Notes: generated by a model not told the origin, from the sequence alone. 64,000 bases of DNA from Thermofilum uzonense (GCF_000993805.1 NZ_CP009961.1:1106453-1170452); one strand, 5' to 3'. Counted from the stretch's first letter, positions 8,533 through 17,425 are shown. Translations and numbers: made by a program.

Positions 8533-9852
8533 TTATCGGGGGGAGAGAATAGAAAAGAAGAAACCGTCTGTTCGATGAACATGTGGGTAGAGTCTATAAC
8601 AGTACCCGCACGTCTTGTGTATAGTCCGCTCAATGTTAGGCGGCAGGAATGGCTGAAGTGGCTTGATCGGGATCTTCAGAGAAGAGATTACTTCTTCTCC
8701 TTCTTCCGGGAAAAGAGAACATGTGGAGTATAGAACCAGGGCTCCACGATGAACAAGTTTTAAAGCGTTTGTAAGTAGTTCTAGCTGGACTTGTTTCATT
8801 CTGCTTAGATCCTCCCTTCTTAAGCTCCAGAGAGCAAGTCTTAGCCCGGGATCCCGCGATATAGCTCCGCTATTTGTACAGGGAGCATCGACTACGGCTG
8901 CGCTAAAGAGCTTTGAGCTCGAGAAAAATCTACCATCTGAGTTAATTACTTGATAATTGCAGTTTGTAGCTTTCATTATTTCGATACATGCTCTTGTTCT
9001 TTTTTCTGAGATATCTACCAACAGAATTGCGTCGTGGTCTATTTTACGGCAAAGTAATGAGGCCTTCATGCAAGGAGCTGCAGCTAAATCAACTATTACT
9101 CCTTTTAGTCTAAGCGATACGAGAGCTTCGACTGCTATAATGCTCGCCTTGTCCTGATAAGTTGCAATTTCAGGTGGTAGAGAAGGAAGAGGTATCTCCT
9201 GTGTCGGCAAAATCTCTAGAAGATATGGATAATCTTTATCTTGCCTAAACCTGAACCCTTTCCTCTTCAAGTAGTCTTCAAGCCAATCCTTTCTCTCAGT
9301 ATCATTCAGCCTAACCCACACTTGCCGATATCTTAGAGACTTTAATATCTCGGGGGTTGCTTTCTCGCCGAAACGTGAGAGAAATGTTTCCACTATAAGA
9401 GGTGGGACGCTCTCCTTGTAAGATAAACGCAACGTAATAGGCATTTCCTCGAGCTCGTTAAAAAGCCGATCTAAGTTTCTAGGTGTTAGAAGGTTAAGTA
9501 GAGAGTCGCTAACAAGGCCACCCCTTAGGGCTCTTATCCTATCTAGTGTGAAGCTGGGAGATGAGGAGGCTAAATAGAAAGCGACATAAAAAGCTCCTTT
9601 TCTCCGTAGAGGCAAGTCTTGTTTGTTGTTCTTCCTTAATAGGTAGATGGGTGGCCCAATGTTTTCAAGCGTTCTCTTCGCGAGAAGAAAAGATATCTTC
9701 TGCTCTTCAGCGGAGAGTTTGAATTCTTGCATAGTCTCCTGAAATGCTGCATCAAAGGATATCGACTTAGCTTCAATTCTCTCTATGACCCTTGTAGCGG
9801 CCCGGAAAGCAATTGGAGAAACAAGCTCTACAAGCTCTTTGTCTCTAGGCAT
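8533..9852 (-). CDS. NOL1/NOP2/Sun-family RNA m5C methyltransferase
   Basis: SAM-dependent RNA cytosine-5 methyltransferase of 439 residues. A helical N-terminal region (FRAATRVIERIEAKSI...) resembles the NusB-like domain of RsmB-type enzymes. The Rossmann domain contains VVDLAAAPCMKA (SAM motif I), DAPCTNSG with cysteine 325 (motif IV) and YSTCSL with the catalytic cysteine 378 (motif VI). It ends with the characteristic TDGFFF. The substrate, tRNA or rRNA, cannot be assigned from sequence. It lies 24 bases downstream of the membrane-anchored winged-helix gene on the same strand, so the two are probably cotranscribed. Confidence 0.9.
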   Translation of the reverse strand: MPRDKELVELVSPIAFRAATRVIERIEAKSISFDAAFQETMQEFKLSAEEQKISFLLAKRTLENIGPPIYLLRKNNKQDLPLRRKGAFYVAFYLASSSPSFTLDRIRALRGGLVSDSLLNLLTPRNLDRLFNELEEMPITLRLSYKESVPPLIVETFLSRFGEKATPEILKSLRYRQVWVRLNDTERKDWLEDYLKRKGFRFRQDKDYPYLLEILPTQEIPLPSLPPEIATYQDKASIIAVEALVSLRLKGVIVDLAAAPCMKASLLCRKIDHDAILLVDISEKRTRACIEIMKATNCNYQVINSDGRFFSSSKLFSAAVVDAPCTNSGAISRDPGLRLALWSLRREDLSRMKQVQLELLTNALKLVHRGALVLYSTCSLFPEEGEEVISSLKIPIKPLQPFLPPNIERTIHKTCGYCYRLYPHVHRTDGFFFSILSPR

Positions 9853-9876
9853 GAAAGGTCATTCCTGGAACTTTTC

Positions 9877-10701
9877 TTAGAATAGCCTTTGAACCAGTAT
9901 TGCCAGGGTAAAGCTTGCATAATAGGCTACGAAGACGCTTATGAATGCTCTTTCTGTTGGCAGTTTCTTGTAAACTTTGATTATAGCTGTTAGAAGCCCT
10001 AGTACAATAACCTGAACGACTCTGTAGAGAATATTTGTTAGAATAATATCCAGGTTTGCAAGGGCTGGTATTGCGAGTAGAATTGTCGCCAGAAACATGC
10101 TTGAGAAATAATCGAGTCCTATCCGGGGATCTCCGCCCAACAGGCGAGATGAAAATTCTAGAATAGATAGTGTTAACGATATCCCTGAAATCCACAAAAC
10201 TATACGTGCCTCCCTGTACACTATCGGAACAAATAGTTGATCCAGACCAAAGACTACGTAGCTTCCCGTAAGCGTCGCCACCGCTGCCGTTGTAAAATAA
10301 ATGAGTAAGGCTAAGAATGGAATAACTGGTTGCGAGTACATGTAGGAAACTAAGTTTTCAGGAACTATAACCGGTAAGATGTATTTTTCAATAACTAGGG
10401 ACAGCCCCCGCTTCTCTAATAGAAGACTTTTAACTCTGGCCTCGTTTTCCGTTAAGAATTTGTAGAGCTTAACGCCTTTCTCTGTTAGCACATACTTGCG
10501 TCTCTCATTCTTCTCAACAAGTCCTGAAAGCTTATCCAGATTATAGTATAGGTTTCCAGTACTGGTCTTAATAGCCTCTTTCAACTCGCTAAAGGACGCT
10601 TCCCCGGACTCTCCTATCTTTCTGATAATCGCCCTTAGATAAGGATTCCCTATTACAGAGTATATCTGATCAAGGTCTATGTCCTGCCCTGAACTCTCCA
10701 T
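9877..10701 (-). CDS. Membrane-anchored winged-helix protein
   Basis: Residues up to about 90 form an ArsR-like winged helix: IGNPYLRAIIRKIGE, FSELKEAIKTSTGNLYYNLDKL as recognition region, then a RRKYVLTEKG wing. About five hydrophobic segments follow, at roughly 125-151, 166-186, 199-221, 226-242 and 253-271. This is a DNA-binding domain tethered to the membrane, an architecture seen in archaeal one-component regulators. The ATG at 10701 is preferred over a GTG four codons upstream (10713), because a TATA-like GTTAATAACC at 10728-10737 predicts a transcript starting near 10706. That TATA-like element sits within a perfect inverted repeat (see the site just upstream), which suggests autoregulation. 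The signal sensed is unknown. Confidence 0.75.
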   Translation of the reverse strand: MESSGQDIDLDQIYSVIGNPYLRAIIRKIGESGEASFSELKEAIKTSTGNLYYNLDKLSGLVEKNERRKYVLTEKGVKLYKFLTENEARVKSLLLEKRGLSLVIEKYILPVIVPENLVSYMYSQPVIPFLALLIYFTTAAVATLTGSYVVFGLDQLFVPIVYREARIVLWISGISLTLSILEFSSRLLGGDPRIGLDYFSSMFLATILLAIPALANLDIILTNILYRVVQVIVLGLLTAIIKVYKKLPTERAFISVFVAYYASFTLAILVQRLF

Positions 10702-10726
10702 AGACGTGAACACACATAAGCGTCAC

Positions 10727-10739
10727 AGGTTATTAACCT
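10727..10739. promoter_or_regulatory. 13-bp inverted repeat, candidate operator of the winged-helix gene
   Basis: AGGTTA-T-TAACCT is a perfect palindrome with a single central base. It lies 26 bases upstream of the ATG of the membrane-anchored winged-helix gene and overlaps the best TATA-like element on the minus strand. A dimeric regulator bound here would block TBP. No experimental evidence; the regulator identity is inferred from proximity. Confidence 0.4.
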
Positions 10740-10826
10740 TAGCTCCATATACACGACCCGCCTGGCCCGGGGCGTACACACAAATAATAAAAACTATGAC
10801 GATTAACTGACAATTGAAGTATTGGA

Positions 10827-11564
10827 ATGCAACACGTTGTTCCCGCAGTAGGCATACGCGTTGAAGATGAAGAGTCACTGGGAAAGCTGCCAAACCGCTT
10901 GTCGCGTTTTGAGACATCCCATGTCTGGGTTCAACTCATATCCTCCTACAAGTTTTTCTCGGACATGGGTGTCAGCGACATTACCGATGTCTTTATCGAT
11001 CACGACGTCAACATTGCTTCCCTGAAATTCGAATCTGTAGGAGAAATTGATCAGGAAGTCTTCGAGAAGATAATAACTATAGCTGATGAAACAAAAGGTA
11101 GAACCATAATTATTTCCAAACCACTAAGCTTGAGTAGTACTACTCTGGAGAGAATATACGAGCTGGCGGCCATGTATAAAGTGAAAATTCTACTTGAGCC
11201 TGAAAAGCCGGAAAATCTTAAACAAATTTCTAGTATAATCGGATCTTTCATGGGAGGGATTCTTGGACTCTCTCTTGTCCAGGAAAAGTACTCTTCTACG
11301 GAGACCTTTATATCAAGCATAAGAGGATATCTACAAGTCGCTAGGAATATAGAGATTTCAAACTATGATGGAACTGAACCCGCCCCAATACTCATACCCT
11401 CTCAGTATAATAATCCAATGCTTTTACGCTTTCTCATGAGAAATCAGTTCGAGGGCTTTCTGACAATATGTTATTCAAAAAAAATGACAGACGACACGTG
11501 GTTGCTACGGGAGCTTTTCAGTCTAAAAGAGCAGCTGGCCACTCTAAGCGAGAAGAAGGACTAG
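10827..11564 (+). CDS. Uncharacterised protein, possibly a degenerate TIM-barrel (AP-endonuclease-like)
   Basis: Soluble protein of 245 residues without cysteine-pair motifs or membrane segments. Alternating strands and helices recur (TDVFIDHDVNIASLKFE, RTIIISKPL, YKVKILLEPEK, GILGLSLV, NIEISNYDG). They resemble the later strands of the xylose-isomerase/AP-endonuclease-like barrel, where an E in LLEPE would be a metal ligand, but the histidine ligands of active members are not obvious. I do not recognise a specific family. It overlaps the convergent zinc-ribbon gene by four bases at its stop codon. Confidence 0.6.
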   Translation: MQHVVPAVGIRVEDEESLGKLPNRLSRFETSHVWVQLISSYKFFSDMGVSDITDVFIDHDVNIASLKFESVGEIDQEVFEKIITIADETKGRTIIISKPLSLSSTTLERIYELAAMYKVKILLEPEKPENLKQISSIIGSFMGGILGLSLVQEKYSSTETFISSIRGYLQVARNIEISNYDGTEPAPILIPSQYNNPMLLRFLMRNQFEGFLTICYSKKMTDDTWLLRELFSLKEQLATLSEKKD

Positions 11565-11953
11565 ACTTCAACCTCAAGCACAAGTGCGCCTCTGTATCCG
11601 CAGTTTGCACACACGTATAAGGGTGGTGTTAAGCCTGCGACTCCAAGGGGTGAAATTCTTGTGCTACCACAAATGGGACATACAAGGATGGAGGAGGAAC
11701 GTTGTCTTGAGAATTCCAGAGCTAGAGGTCTACCTTCGACGGCTATCCTGTGTTCAGGTAATCCCTTCGACAAGAGATACTCAATAGCCCGCGTGATTTC
11801 CTGAAAACTCGTTTTTGAAAAACACACATCTTCCCCTTCTTCCACCTTGAAGCCAAGAGTAACCTCGACATATTTTCGAGCAGAGCAATCAAATTCTATG
11901 CAGACTTCTCCGGAACAGGTTACTATGTTGAAAAATGTATCCGTATCTGTCAT
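11561..11953 (-). CDS. Small protein with C-terminal zinc ribbon
   Basis: A domain of about 85 residues (strands around CSGEVCIEFDCSARKYVEVTLGF, then a helical pair) precedes a clear zinc ribbon CPICG...CANCG near the C terminus. The role is unknown; nucleic-acid binding or a transcription-related function is possible from the ribbon alone. The frame is open to a TTG at 11980, but a TATA-like AAATATATT lies at 11983-11991. That predicts a transcript start near 11961, so the ATG at 11953 or a leaderless GTG at 11962 is the more likely start. Confidence 0.65.
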   Translation of the reverse strand: MTDTDTFFNIVTCSGEVCIEFDCSARKYVEVTLGFKVEEGEDVCFSKTSFQEITRAIEYLLSKGLPEHRIAVEGRPLALEFSRQRSSSILVCPICGSTRISPLGVAGLTPPLYVCANCGYRGALVLEVEV

Positions 11954-12018
11954 CCCAAACACATTAATTGAGTGGCACAAGAATATATTTGTTGTAGACT
12001 AGTTACCGGGGGGACCAC

Positions 12019-12522
12019 TTGATATCCTGGAGAATCAGAATAAAAATAACGACGATAATGCTAGCGCTCATTCTCTTAGCGATGATTATTGGATATACAC
12101 AGGAAATCAGTAGTGATGATGCCGTGCGACTCTACAAGGAGGCTCTAAATTACGATGAAAAACTCAGATCAGCAGGAGATGTCGAGACAACCATTTTGAA
12201 TTTTTTCACAGATTTCGCACCTATAGTGATTGTGTCCAATATTCCCTTTGCCGGTCCTGTAACAGTACTCTTCATCTCATTCAACGCTGGTTATACGATT
12301 AAGGCCGAATACATAGCGACAGGTCACAATGCACTCTACACTTCTCTATCCGAGTCAGTGGTCATTGTTCAGTTACTAGCGCTTGCGATAGCCGGCGGGG
12401 AGGGACTACTCCAATCATATTTGGTTTACCGCAGAATGAGGGCAGACTTATTCGATTCGCTAGCAGTTATAACCCTGGAGGTCTCTCTTGCTGTGCTCTC
12501 AGCAGTTCTTGAAGCGGTTTAA
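12019..12522 (+). CDS. Small membrane protein, SpoIIM/DUF95-like in topology
   Basis: Protein of 167 residues with an N-terminal hydrophobic segment at about 10-27, a hydrophilic extracytoplasmic-like stretch to about 55, and then hydrophobic segments near 60-90, 108-125 and 145-167. The pattern ILNFFTDFAPIVIVSNIPFAGP...FNAGYTI is reminiscent of SpoIIM/DUF95 membrane proteins, with a conserved asparagine before a glycine-rich helix. The match is weak. TTG is the start because GGGGGGA lies six bases upstream. The gene stands alone ahead of pgk. Function unknown. Confidence 0.6.
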   Translation: MISWRIRIKITTIMLALILLAMIIGYTQEISSDDAVRLYKEALNYDEKLRSAGDVETTILNFFTDFAPIVIVSNIPFAGPVTVLFISFNAGYTIKAEYIATGHNALYTSLSESVVIVQLLALAIAGGEGLLQSYLVYRRMRADLFDSLAVITLEVSLAVLSAVLEAV

Positions 12523-12552
12523 ACGATGTTTTAAAATTCGTTATTCCTGAAG

Positions 12553-12592
12553 CTTAAAATATCAAGGCTTGAATAAGTTAAATCGAGGGTGA
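12553..12592 (+). promoter_or_regulatory. TATA box and ribosome-binding site of pgk
   Basis: CTTAAAATA at 12553-12561 is followed about 26 bases later by a probable start site near 12583. GAGGGTGA at 12585-12592 is a strong Shine-Dalgarno sequence six bases before the ATG at 12599, so pgk has its own promoter and a very short leader. Confidence 0.5.
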
Positions 12593-12598
12593 AAATGC

Positions 12599-13837
12599 AT
12601 GCTTGAAGGTTTTGGTATTAAGACGCTCGACGACGTTGACGTTAAAGGGAAAACAGTTGGTGTGCGCGCCGACTTTAATTCACCAATTGACCCCAAGACA
12701 GGAAAACTCTTAGACTATACGAGGATAACTGTACACGCCGAGACAACTATTCGAGAACTAGTCGAGAAAAAAGCTAAGGTTGTTGTGATTTCTCACCAGG
12801 GCAGGAAGGGAGACCCTGATTTTACCAGCCTACGGGAGCATGCTGAAATACTGGAGCGGTACTTCCCGGGACGTGTTAGGTTTGTACCCGACGTTTTCGG
12901 GGACAAGGCAGTCGAGGAAATTCGATCTATAAAAGAGGGCGAAATCCTCGTGTTGGAGAACGTTCGCTACTGGGACGGCGAGACAAAGAATGCTTCCCCC
13001 GAAGAACATTCGAAAAGCGAGCTTGTAGCAAGGCTAGCCCCCTTTTTTGAAGTCTATGTTGTAGATGCCTTTTCTGCAGCGCATAGACCCCATGCCTCAC
13101 TGGTAGGCTTCGCTCCTGTAGTCAAACACTACGTTGCGGGCAGAGTTATGGAGAGAGAACTACGCGCCCTTTACCGTGTCAGAAACAACCCTGAGAGACC
13201 ATGTGTTTACGTTATTGGAGGGGCTAAAGCGGAGGACACGGCGGAGATTATAAAAAGCGTTCTGGGTGAAAATATAGCCGACAAGATCCTGACTGGTGGC
13301 CTCGTGGCTAATCTGCTCTTACATAGCGCTGGATACAATATAGGCTTAGAAAACGTTAAGATATTAGAGGAAAAAGGGTTTTTATCCCTAGAGAAAGAGT
13401 TGAAGATTCTTTTAGACAAATACAAGGATCGTGTTTTGCTCCCAGTTGACCTTGCCTTAGATATTGACGGTAAGAGAGTAGAAGTGGAAGTTTCCAGGTT
13501 ACCCGCACGAGGCATTATAAAGGATATCGGAACTAAGACTGCCGACCTATATTCAGGCTTAATTAAAAATGCCAAGACAGTGGTTATGAATGGACCTATG
13601 GGAATTTTCGAAGACGATCGCTTTTCTATAGGGACGAAGAAAGTTTTTGAGTCAATGGTCAGCTCGGGTGCTTTCACGCTCATCGGGGGTGGCCACACGC
13701 TAGCAGCGGCAGATAAGCTTGGATTTTCTGAAAAAATATCCCATGTAAGTACTGGGGGAGGTGCACTTATCGAGTTTTTAATAAAGGGAACACTACCTGT
13801 AGTCGAGGTCCTGAAGAAGTACGGTCAAACTAGATAA
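12599..13837 (+). CDS. pgk: Phosphoglycerate kinase
   Basis: Interconverts 1,3-bisphosphoglycerate and 3-phosphoglycerate with ADP/ATP in glycolysis and gluconeogenesis. It has 412 residues, typical of archaeal PGK. Recognisable elements are VGVRADFNSPID near the N terminus, SHQGRKGDP, the basic-patch helix around HRPHASLVGF, the VIGGAKAEDTAEI nucleotide-domain entry, MNGPMGIFED, and the GGGHT glycine-rich loop near 360. It has its own TATA box and a strong ribosome-binding site. Its pathway partner GAPDH lies 2.3 kb downstream on the same strand but is not adjacent, unlike genomes where the two form an operon. Confidence 0.97.
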   Translation: MLEGFGIKTLDDVDVKGKTVGVRADFNSPIDPKTGKLLDYTRITVHAETTIRELVEKKAKVVVISHQGRKGDPDFTSLREHAEILERYFPGRVRFVPDVFGDKAVEEIRSIKEGEILVLENVRYWDGETKNASPEEHSKSELVARLAPFFEVYVVDAFSAAHRPHASLVGFAPVVKHYVAGRVMERELRALYRVRNNPERPCVYVIGGAKAEDTAEIIKSVLGENIADKILTGGLVANLLLHSAGYNIGLENVKILEEKGFLSLEKELKILLDKYKDRVLLPVDLALDIDGKRVEVEVSRLPARGIIKDIGTKTADLYSGLIKNAKTVVMNGPMGIFEDDRFSIGTKKVFESMVSSGAFTLIGGGHTLAAADKLGFSEKISHVSTGGGALIEFLIKGTLPVVEVLKKYGQTR

Positions 13838-13864
13838 ACACTCTTCTATCAAAAAAGCAAAAGC

Positions 13865-13873
13865 AAATATATT
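13865..13873 (+). promoter_or_regulatory. TATA box of the PAC2-Hsp20 operon
   Basis: AAATATATT is centred about 27 bases before the ATG of the PAC2-family gene, which would place the transcript start essentially at that ATG. The first gene is therefore probably leaderless. Confidence 0.5.
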
Positions 13874-13896
13874 CACTTTTACTTCAATATATCTGT

Positions 13897-14655
13897 ATGA
13901 GAGCCGAGTGGATCTTCTCTCTTTATGAGGAAATACCTGCTCCCAGCTTAGTTGTTATAGGTCTCCCGGACGTTGGACTGGTGGGTCCCATAGCCACTTC
14001 TCATCTTGTTAAGCAGTGGGGTTTGAGGAATATAGGCTATGTGGATTCGCCGAGTATACCTCCCGTTATTCTGTTTCATGAGTCCTCACCTCTTCTCCCT
14101 ATACGCGTGTACGGCGGGTATAAGGGAAACGATTTTGTACTCGTAATTCACTCCGACGTGGCCATACCCCCTCAAGCAATCCACGAACTGTCTTCTTTCC
14201 TGGTTTCTACTCTCCTCGAAAAGAAGGCGGGAAGGTTGTTCCTTTTGGGAGGAATCGCGGTTCAAGACAGGTTAAACATACAGACCCCAAAGACTTACGC
14301 CGCGTCGATCGACCCCGAGGCATTACAATACGCTAGAAGCAAAGGTATTGACCCCATACAGGAAGGATACATAGGGGGTATTTATGCCCAAATAATCAAG
14401 GAGGCTTTTAAAAATAGGCTTAATGTCCTAGCCCTCCTCGCTGAATGCTTCCTTAATTATCCTGATCCAGGCGCATCTGCGAGCACGCTACAAGCCTTCT
14501 CAAAACTTACGGGAAAAGACGTGGACGTGAAACAGCTTATAGAGCAAGAGGAGGAAATAAGGCTCAAGCTGCGGGAACTTATGAAGAGAACCATGGAGAG
14601 CATGAAAGGAACAGGAAAAGAGTATGAGTACACGATCCCCGCACTCTATGTGTAA
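13897..14655 (+). CDS. PAC2-family protein (proteasome assembly chaperone-like)
   Basis: Protein of 252 residues related to archaeal proteasome assembly chaperones (PAC2 family; PbaA/PbaB in other archaea). Typical features are the N-terminal LVVIGLPDVGLVGPIA, a mid-region GRLFLLGGIAVQ, and the EGYIGGIYAQIIKEA helix. A charged helical C terminus from about 205 follows and ends in an extended hydrophobic tail (YTIPALYV). Such C-terminal tails dock on proteasome alpha rings in characterised homologues; whether this one does is inference. Cotranscription with an Hsp20 gene 14 bases downstream supports a proteostasis role. Confidence 0.85.
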   Translation: MRAEWIFSLYEEIPAPSLVVIGLPDVGLVGPIATSHLVKQWGLRNIGYVDSPSIPPVILFHESSPLLPIRVYGGYKGNDFVLVIHSDVAIPPQAIHELSSFLVSTLLEKKAGRLFLLGGIAVQDRLNIQTPKTYAASIDPEALQYARSKGIDPIQEGYIGGIYAQIIKEAFKNRLNVLALLAECFLNYPDPGASASTLQAFSKLTGKDVDVKQLIEQEEEIRLKLRELMKRTMESMKGTGKEYEYTIPALYV

Positions 14656-14669
14656 GGGGTGGCTGAAAA

Positions 14670-15104
14670 ATGGAGGAATGGGTAAGGCGTGAAATTGAAG
14701 AAATGCTAAAAGAGTTTAAGAGGCTTCGAGACGAATTTGCTAGGATGGAACAAGAGATGTTGCAGCCGCTATTTCATCCCGAAGAGAAAACAGTAGTTCC
14801 TCTATACGAGGTTCGACGCGAATCAGACAAGATAATTGTATGGGCTGATCTGGCCGGTGTTCGTGATAAGAATAACGTCGATGTCAGAGTGGAGGGAAGG
14901 ACGTTGAAAATAGAGGCATTATTCTCTAAACCTTTTAAGTTGGAGGGGTTCACCTTCCTTCGGGAGGGGCTTCAAAGGTACAAGCTTGAAATTCCTTTAC
15001 CCGAAAATATAGACCTGGACAAGATAAAGGCAACACTCAAGAAGGGAATTCTTGAAATCGAGATACCACTAAAAGTTGAAAGATTTAAGATAAAGGTGGA
15101 GTAG
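14670..15104 (+). CDS. Hsp20-family small heat-shock protein
   Basis: ATP-independent holdase chaperone of 144 residues. An acidic helical N-terminal arm of about 40 residues (EEWVRREIEEMLKEFKRLRDEF) precedes an alpha-crystallin domain from about 45 to the end. Visible strands include IIVWADLAGV, NVDVRVEGRTLKIEALF, RYKLEIPLPE and the signature IKATLKKGILEIEIPL. No long C-terminal tail is present. It is preceded by AAGGGGTG and follows the PAC2-family gene by 14 bases, probably in one operon. Confidence 0.88.
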   Translation: MEEWVRREIEEMLKEFKRLRDEFARMEQEMLQPLFHPEEKTVVPLYEVRRESDKIIVWADLAGVRDKNNVDVRVEGRTLKIEALFSKPFKLEGFTFLREGLQRYKLEIPLPENIDLDKIKATLKKGILEIEIPLKVERFKIKVE

Positions 15105-15110
15105 TTTTTC

Positions 15111-15872
15111 TCACTTTATTGCTCTCAACCTACTAATTAGCTCGTTAAGATCCTCAATCCTAGTTACCGCTAGAGGTATATTTTCACGTTTAGCAATTTC
15201 AAGCCCTAGCTCGTCCACCTTGCGCGCGCCATGTAAAACAACCAGGGCTGGTCTAAGGCCTCCCATACCCGCCTGCATAGACTTCACTGCTACCATCGGG
15301 CTCCTACCATAAGCAACCTTTGTAAAAATAGCTGCCCTTTGAGTCGTTGCACCATATAGCTTGATATAGTCGTAGGACGGAACGTCTAGAACCAGTTTAA
15401 TGCTGTCCACTACAGTATAGCCAAGTATGGGTGTTGATATGAAAGCCGCCCCTACAATTAAATCTGCTTCAATAGCCTCGCAAAACCTTGCAATCGAGAG
15501 TGGAATGCTGAATTCCCTCATGTCTAGGACTGCTTCCCTTAGAAGATCGGAGCCTAATAGGATCCTTCTGAGACCGGAGAGAACTATTCCACCTCGTTCG
15601 ATGTCCTTCATGATGAGACTCTTCACAAACCTGGCAACAAACCTTGAGCCTGGAGACTTTCGTCTTCCACTCTCATAGTCGCTGAGCACTGAAGCCGATA
15701 CCCCCATGTGCGTTGCCACTTCCACCTGTGTAAGACTGAATTTTTCCCGCCATTTTCTCATCTCGGCTCCTGGGTTGTCGGACATGATTATTTCTCCGGC
15801 TATCTTAGAGGCTACTTCTCGAAGAGAAGGATCGCTCAGCCATCCTTCTGAATTTACCCGTCTCTGCATCAT
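15111..15872 (-). CDS. Cro/C1-type HTH transcriptional regulator (COG1709-like)
   Basis: After about 30 residues comes a Cro/C1 helix-turn-helix of the form MRKWREKFSLTQVEVATHM, then VSASVLSDYESGRR. A C-terminal domain of about 150 residues contains ADLIVGAAFISTPILGYTVVDSIKLV and GLRPALVVLHG, as in the archaeal COG1709 family of predicted regulators. The ligand is unknown. The frame is open to an ATG at 15887, but the TATA box at 15891-15900 lies only four bases before it and predicts a transcript start near 15870. The ATG at 15872 or 15869 is therefore more likely, probably leaderless. It converges on the Hsp20 gene with six bases between stops. Confidence 0.82.
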   Translation of the reverse strand: MMQRRVNSEGWLSDPSLREVASKIAGEIIMSDNPGAEMRKWREKFSLTQVEVATHMGVSASVLSDYESGRRKSPGSRFVARFVKSLIMKDIERGGIVLSGLRRILLGSDLLREAVLDMREFSIPLSIARFCEAIEADLIVGAAFISTPILGYTVVDSIKLVLDVPSYDYIKLYGATTQRAAIFTKVAYGRSPMVAVKSMQAGMGGLRPALVVLHGARKVDELGLEIAKRENIPLAVTRIEDLNELISRLRAIK

Positions 15873-15890
15873 GGAGGATATTGCCATCTG

Positions 15891-15900
15891 TTATAAAAGT
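15891..15900 (-). promoter_or_regulatory. TATA box deciding the start of the COG1709-type regulator
   Basis: On the minus strand ACTTTTATAA is centred near 15896. Transcription about 26 bases downstream begins near 15870, which excludes the most upstream in-frame ATG and supports a leaderless start at 15872 or 15869. Confidence 0.5.
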
Positions 15901-15953
15901 TTTAGGGATTTGTCGAATCAAAAATGGTAATTTTAGACTGGGCATTAAGGCGG

Positions 15954-15962
15954 TAAAATAAT
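15954..15962 (+). promoter_or_regulatory. TATA-like element preceding a structured intergenic element
   Basis: TAAAATAAT is centred 26 bases before 15984, the left edge of a GC-rich hairpin region. It is distinct from the gapdh TATA box (TTTAATA at 16085-16091) and could drive a separate small RNA. Confidence 0.35.
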
Positions 15963-15976
15963 AAGTGACTATCCAA

Positions 15977-16046
15977 CTTCATCTTAGGCGATGAAGAGGC
16001 TCGGAAGGCCCGACTGGTGGGGAACTCGTGCAGGGCGGAGCCTGCT
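15977..16046 (+). ncRNA. Candidate structured small RNA upstream of gapdh
   Basis: Between the divergent COG1709 regulator and gapdh lies a GC-rich block flanked by AT-rich DNA. CTTCATC (15977-15983) pairs with GATGAAG (15990-15996). AGGCTC (15997-16002) pairs with GAGCCT (16038-16043), enclosing a second stem GCCC (16008-16011) with GGGC (16033-16036). A GC-rich folded island in an intergenic region is a recognised sign of ncRNA genes in hyperthermophiles. It lies upstream of the gapdh TATA box, so it is not part of that gene's leader. A GCGATGA resembles a box C, but no convincing box D or ACA is seen, so I cannot assign a class. An antisense frame of 65 codons here looks non-coding. Confidence 0.4.
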
Positions 16047-16104
16047 TTAATCGTCATAAATATGAGCGTATAGTAAAAAAACCCTTTAATAGACTGCATC
16101 GTGA

Positions 16105-17148
<1,044 letters not shown>

Positions 17149-17149
17149 A

Positions 17150-17425
17150 TCACACTTTAAAATCATAAAAAGCTCCTTGTTTGCTGAAAACTATCTTCCC
17201 ATTTTTATAAGTTATCTCTGTTATCCTGTGAAAAGGGATAAATTTATCTTTCCCATCAACAACGATTACAACCCCATCCCTTGTAACCTCCCTTATCTGT
17301 TCCCCGGTGAATTCATCTAGCTCCCCCGATACTCCACGCGAGATAAACTTTACCCGAAGACTACCTTTATCCATGTTTTTATCCCAGAGAACTCGTTGGA
17401 AGAAGTTTCGCATGGGGTTTTTCAC
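17150..17425 (-). CDS. DUF504 (UPF0248) family protein
   Basis: Protein of 91 residues. The N-terminal RNFFQRVLWDKN and the central FIPFHRITEITYKNGKIVF match the small archaeal UPF0248/DUF504 family, which has no established function. Its ATG overlaps the stop of the radical SAM gene by four bases (ATGA), so it is translationally coupled to it as the last gene of a ThrRS-radical SAM-DUF504 operon. It converges on gap with one base between the two stop codons. Basic and compact, it could bind RNA, but that is speculation. Confidence 0.85.
   Translation of the reverse strand: MKNPMRNFFQRVLWDKNMDKGSLRVKFISRGVSGELDEFTGEQIREVTRDGVVIVVDGKDKFIPFHRITEITYKNGKIVFSKQGAFYDFKV

Noticed and set aside
9845..10195. 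116-codon minus-strand frame between the RNA methyltransferase and the winged-helix gene
   Set aside because: Lies in another frame inside the membrane part of the winged-helix gene and has basic, non-protein-like composition.
15984..16046. C/D box guide RNA reading of the structured element
   Set aside because: Only one imperfect box C (GCGATGA); no CTGA boxes at the spacing needed for D and D'.
15902..16099. 65-codon minus-strand frame upstream of gapdh
   Set aside because: Covers the GC-rich folded element, starts in AT-rich sequence without a site for initiation, and has no recognisable protein features.
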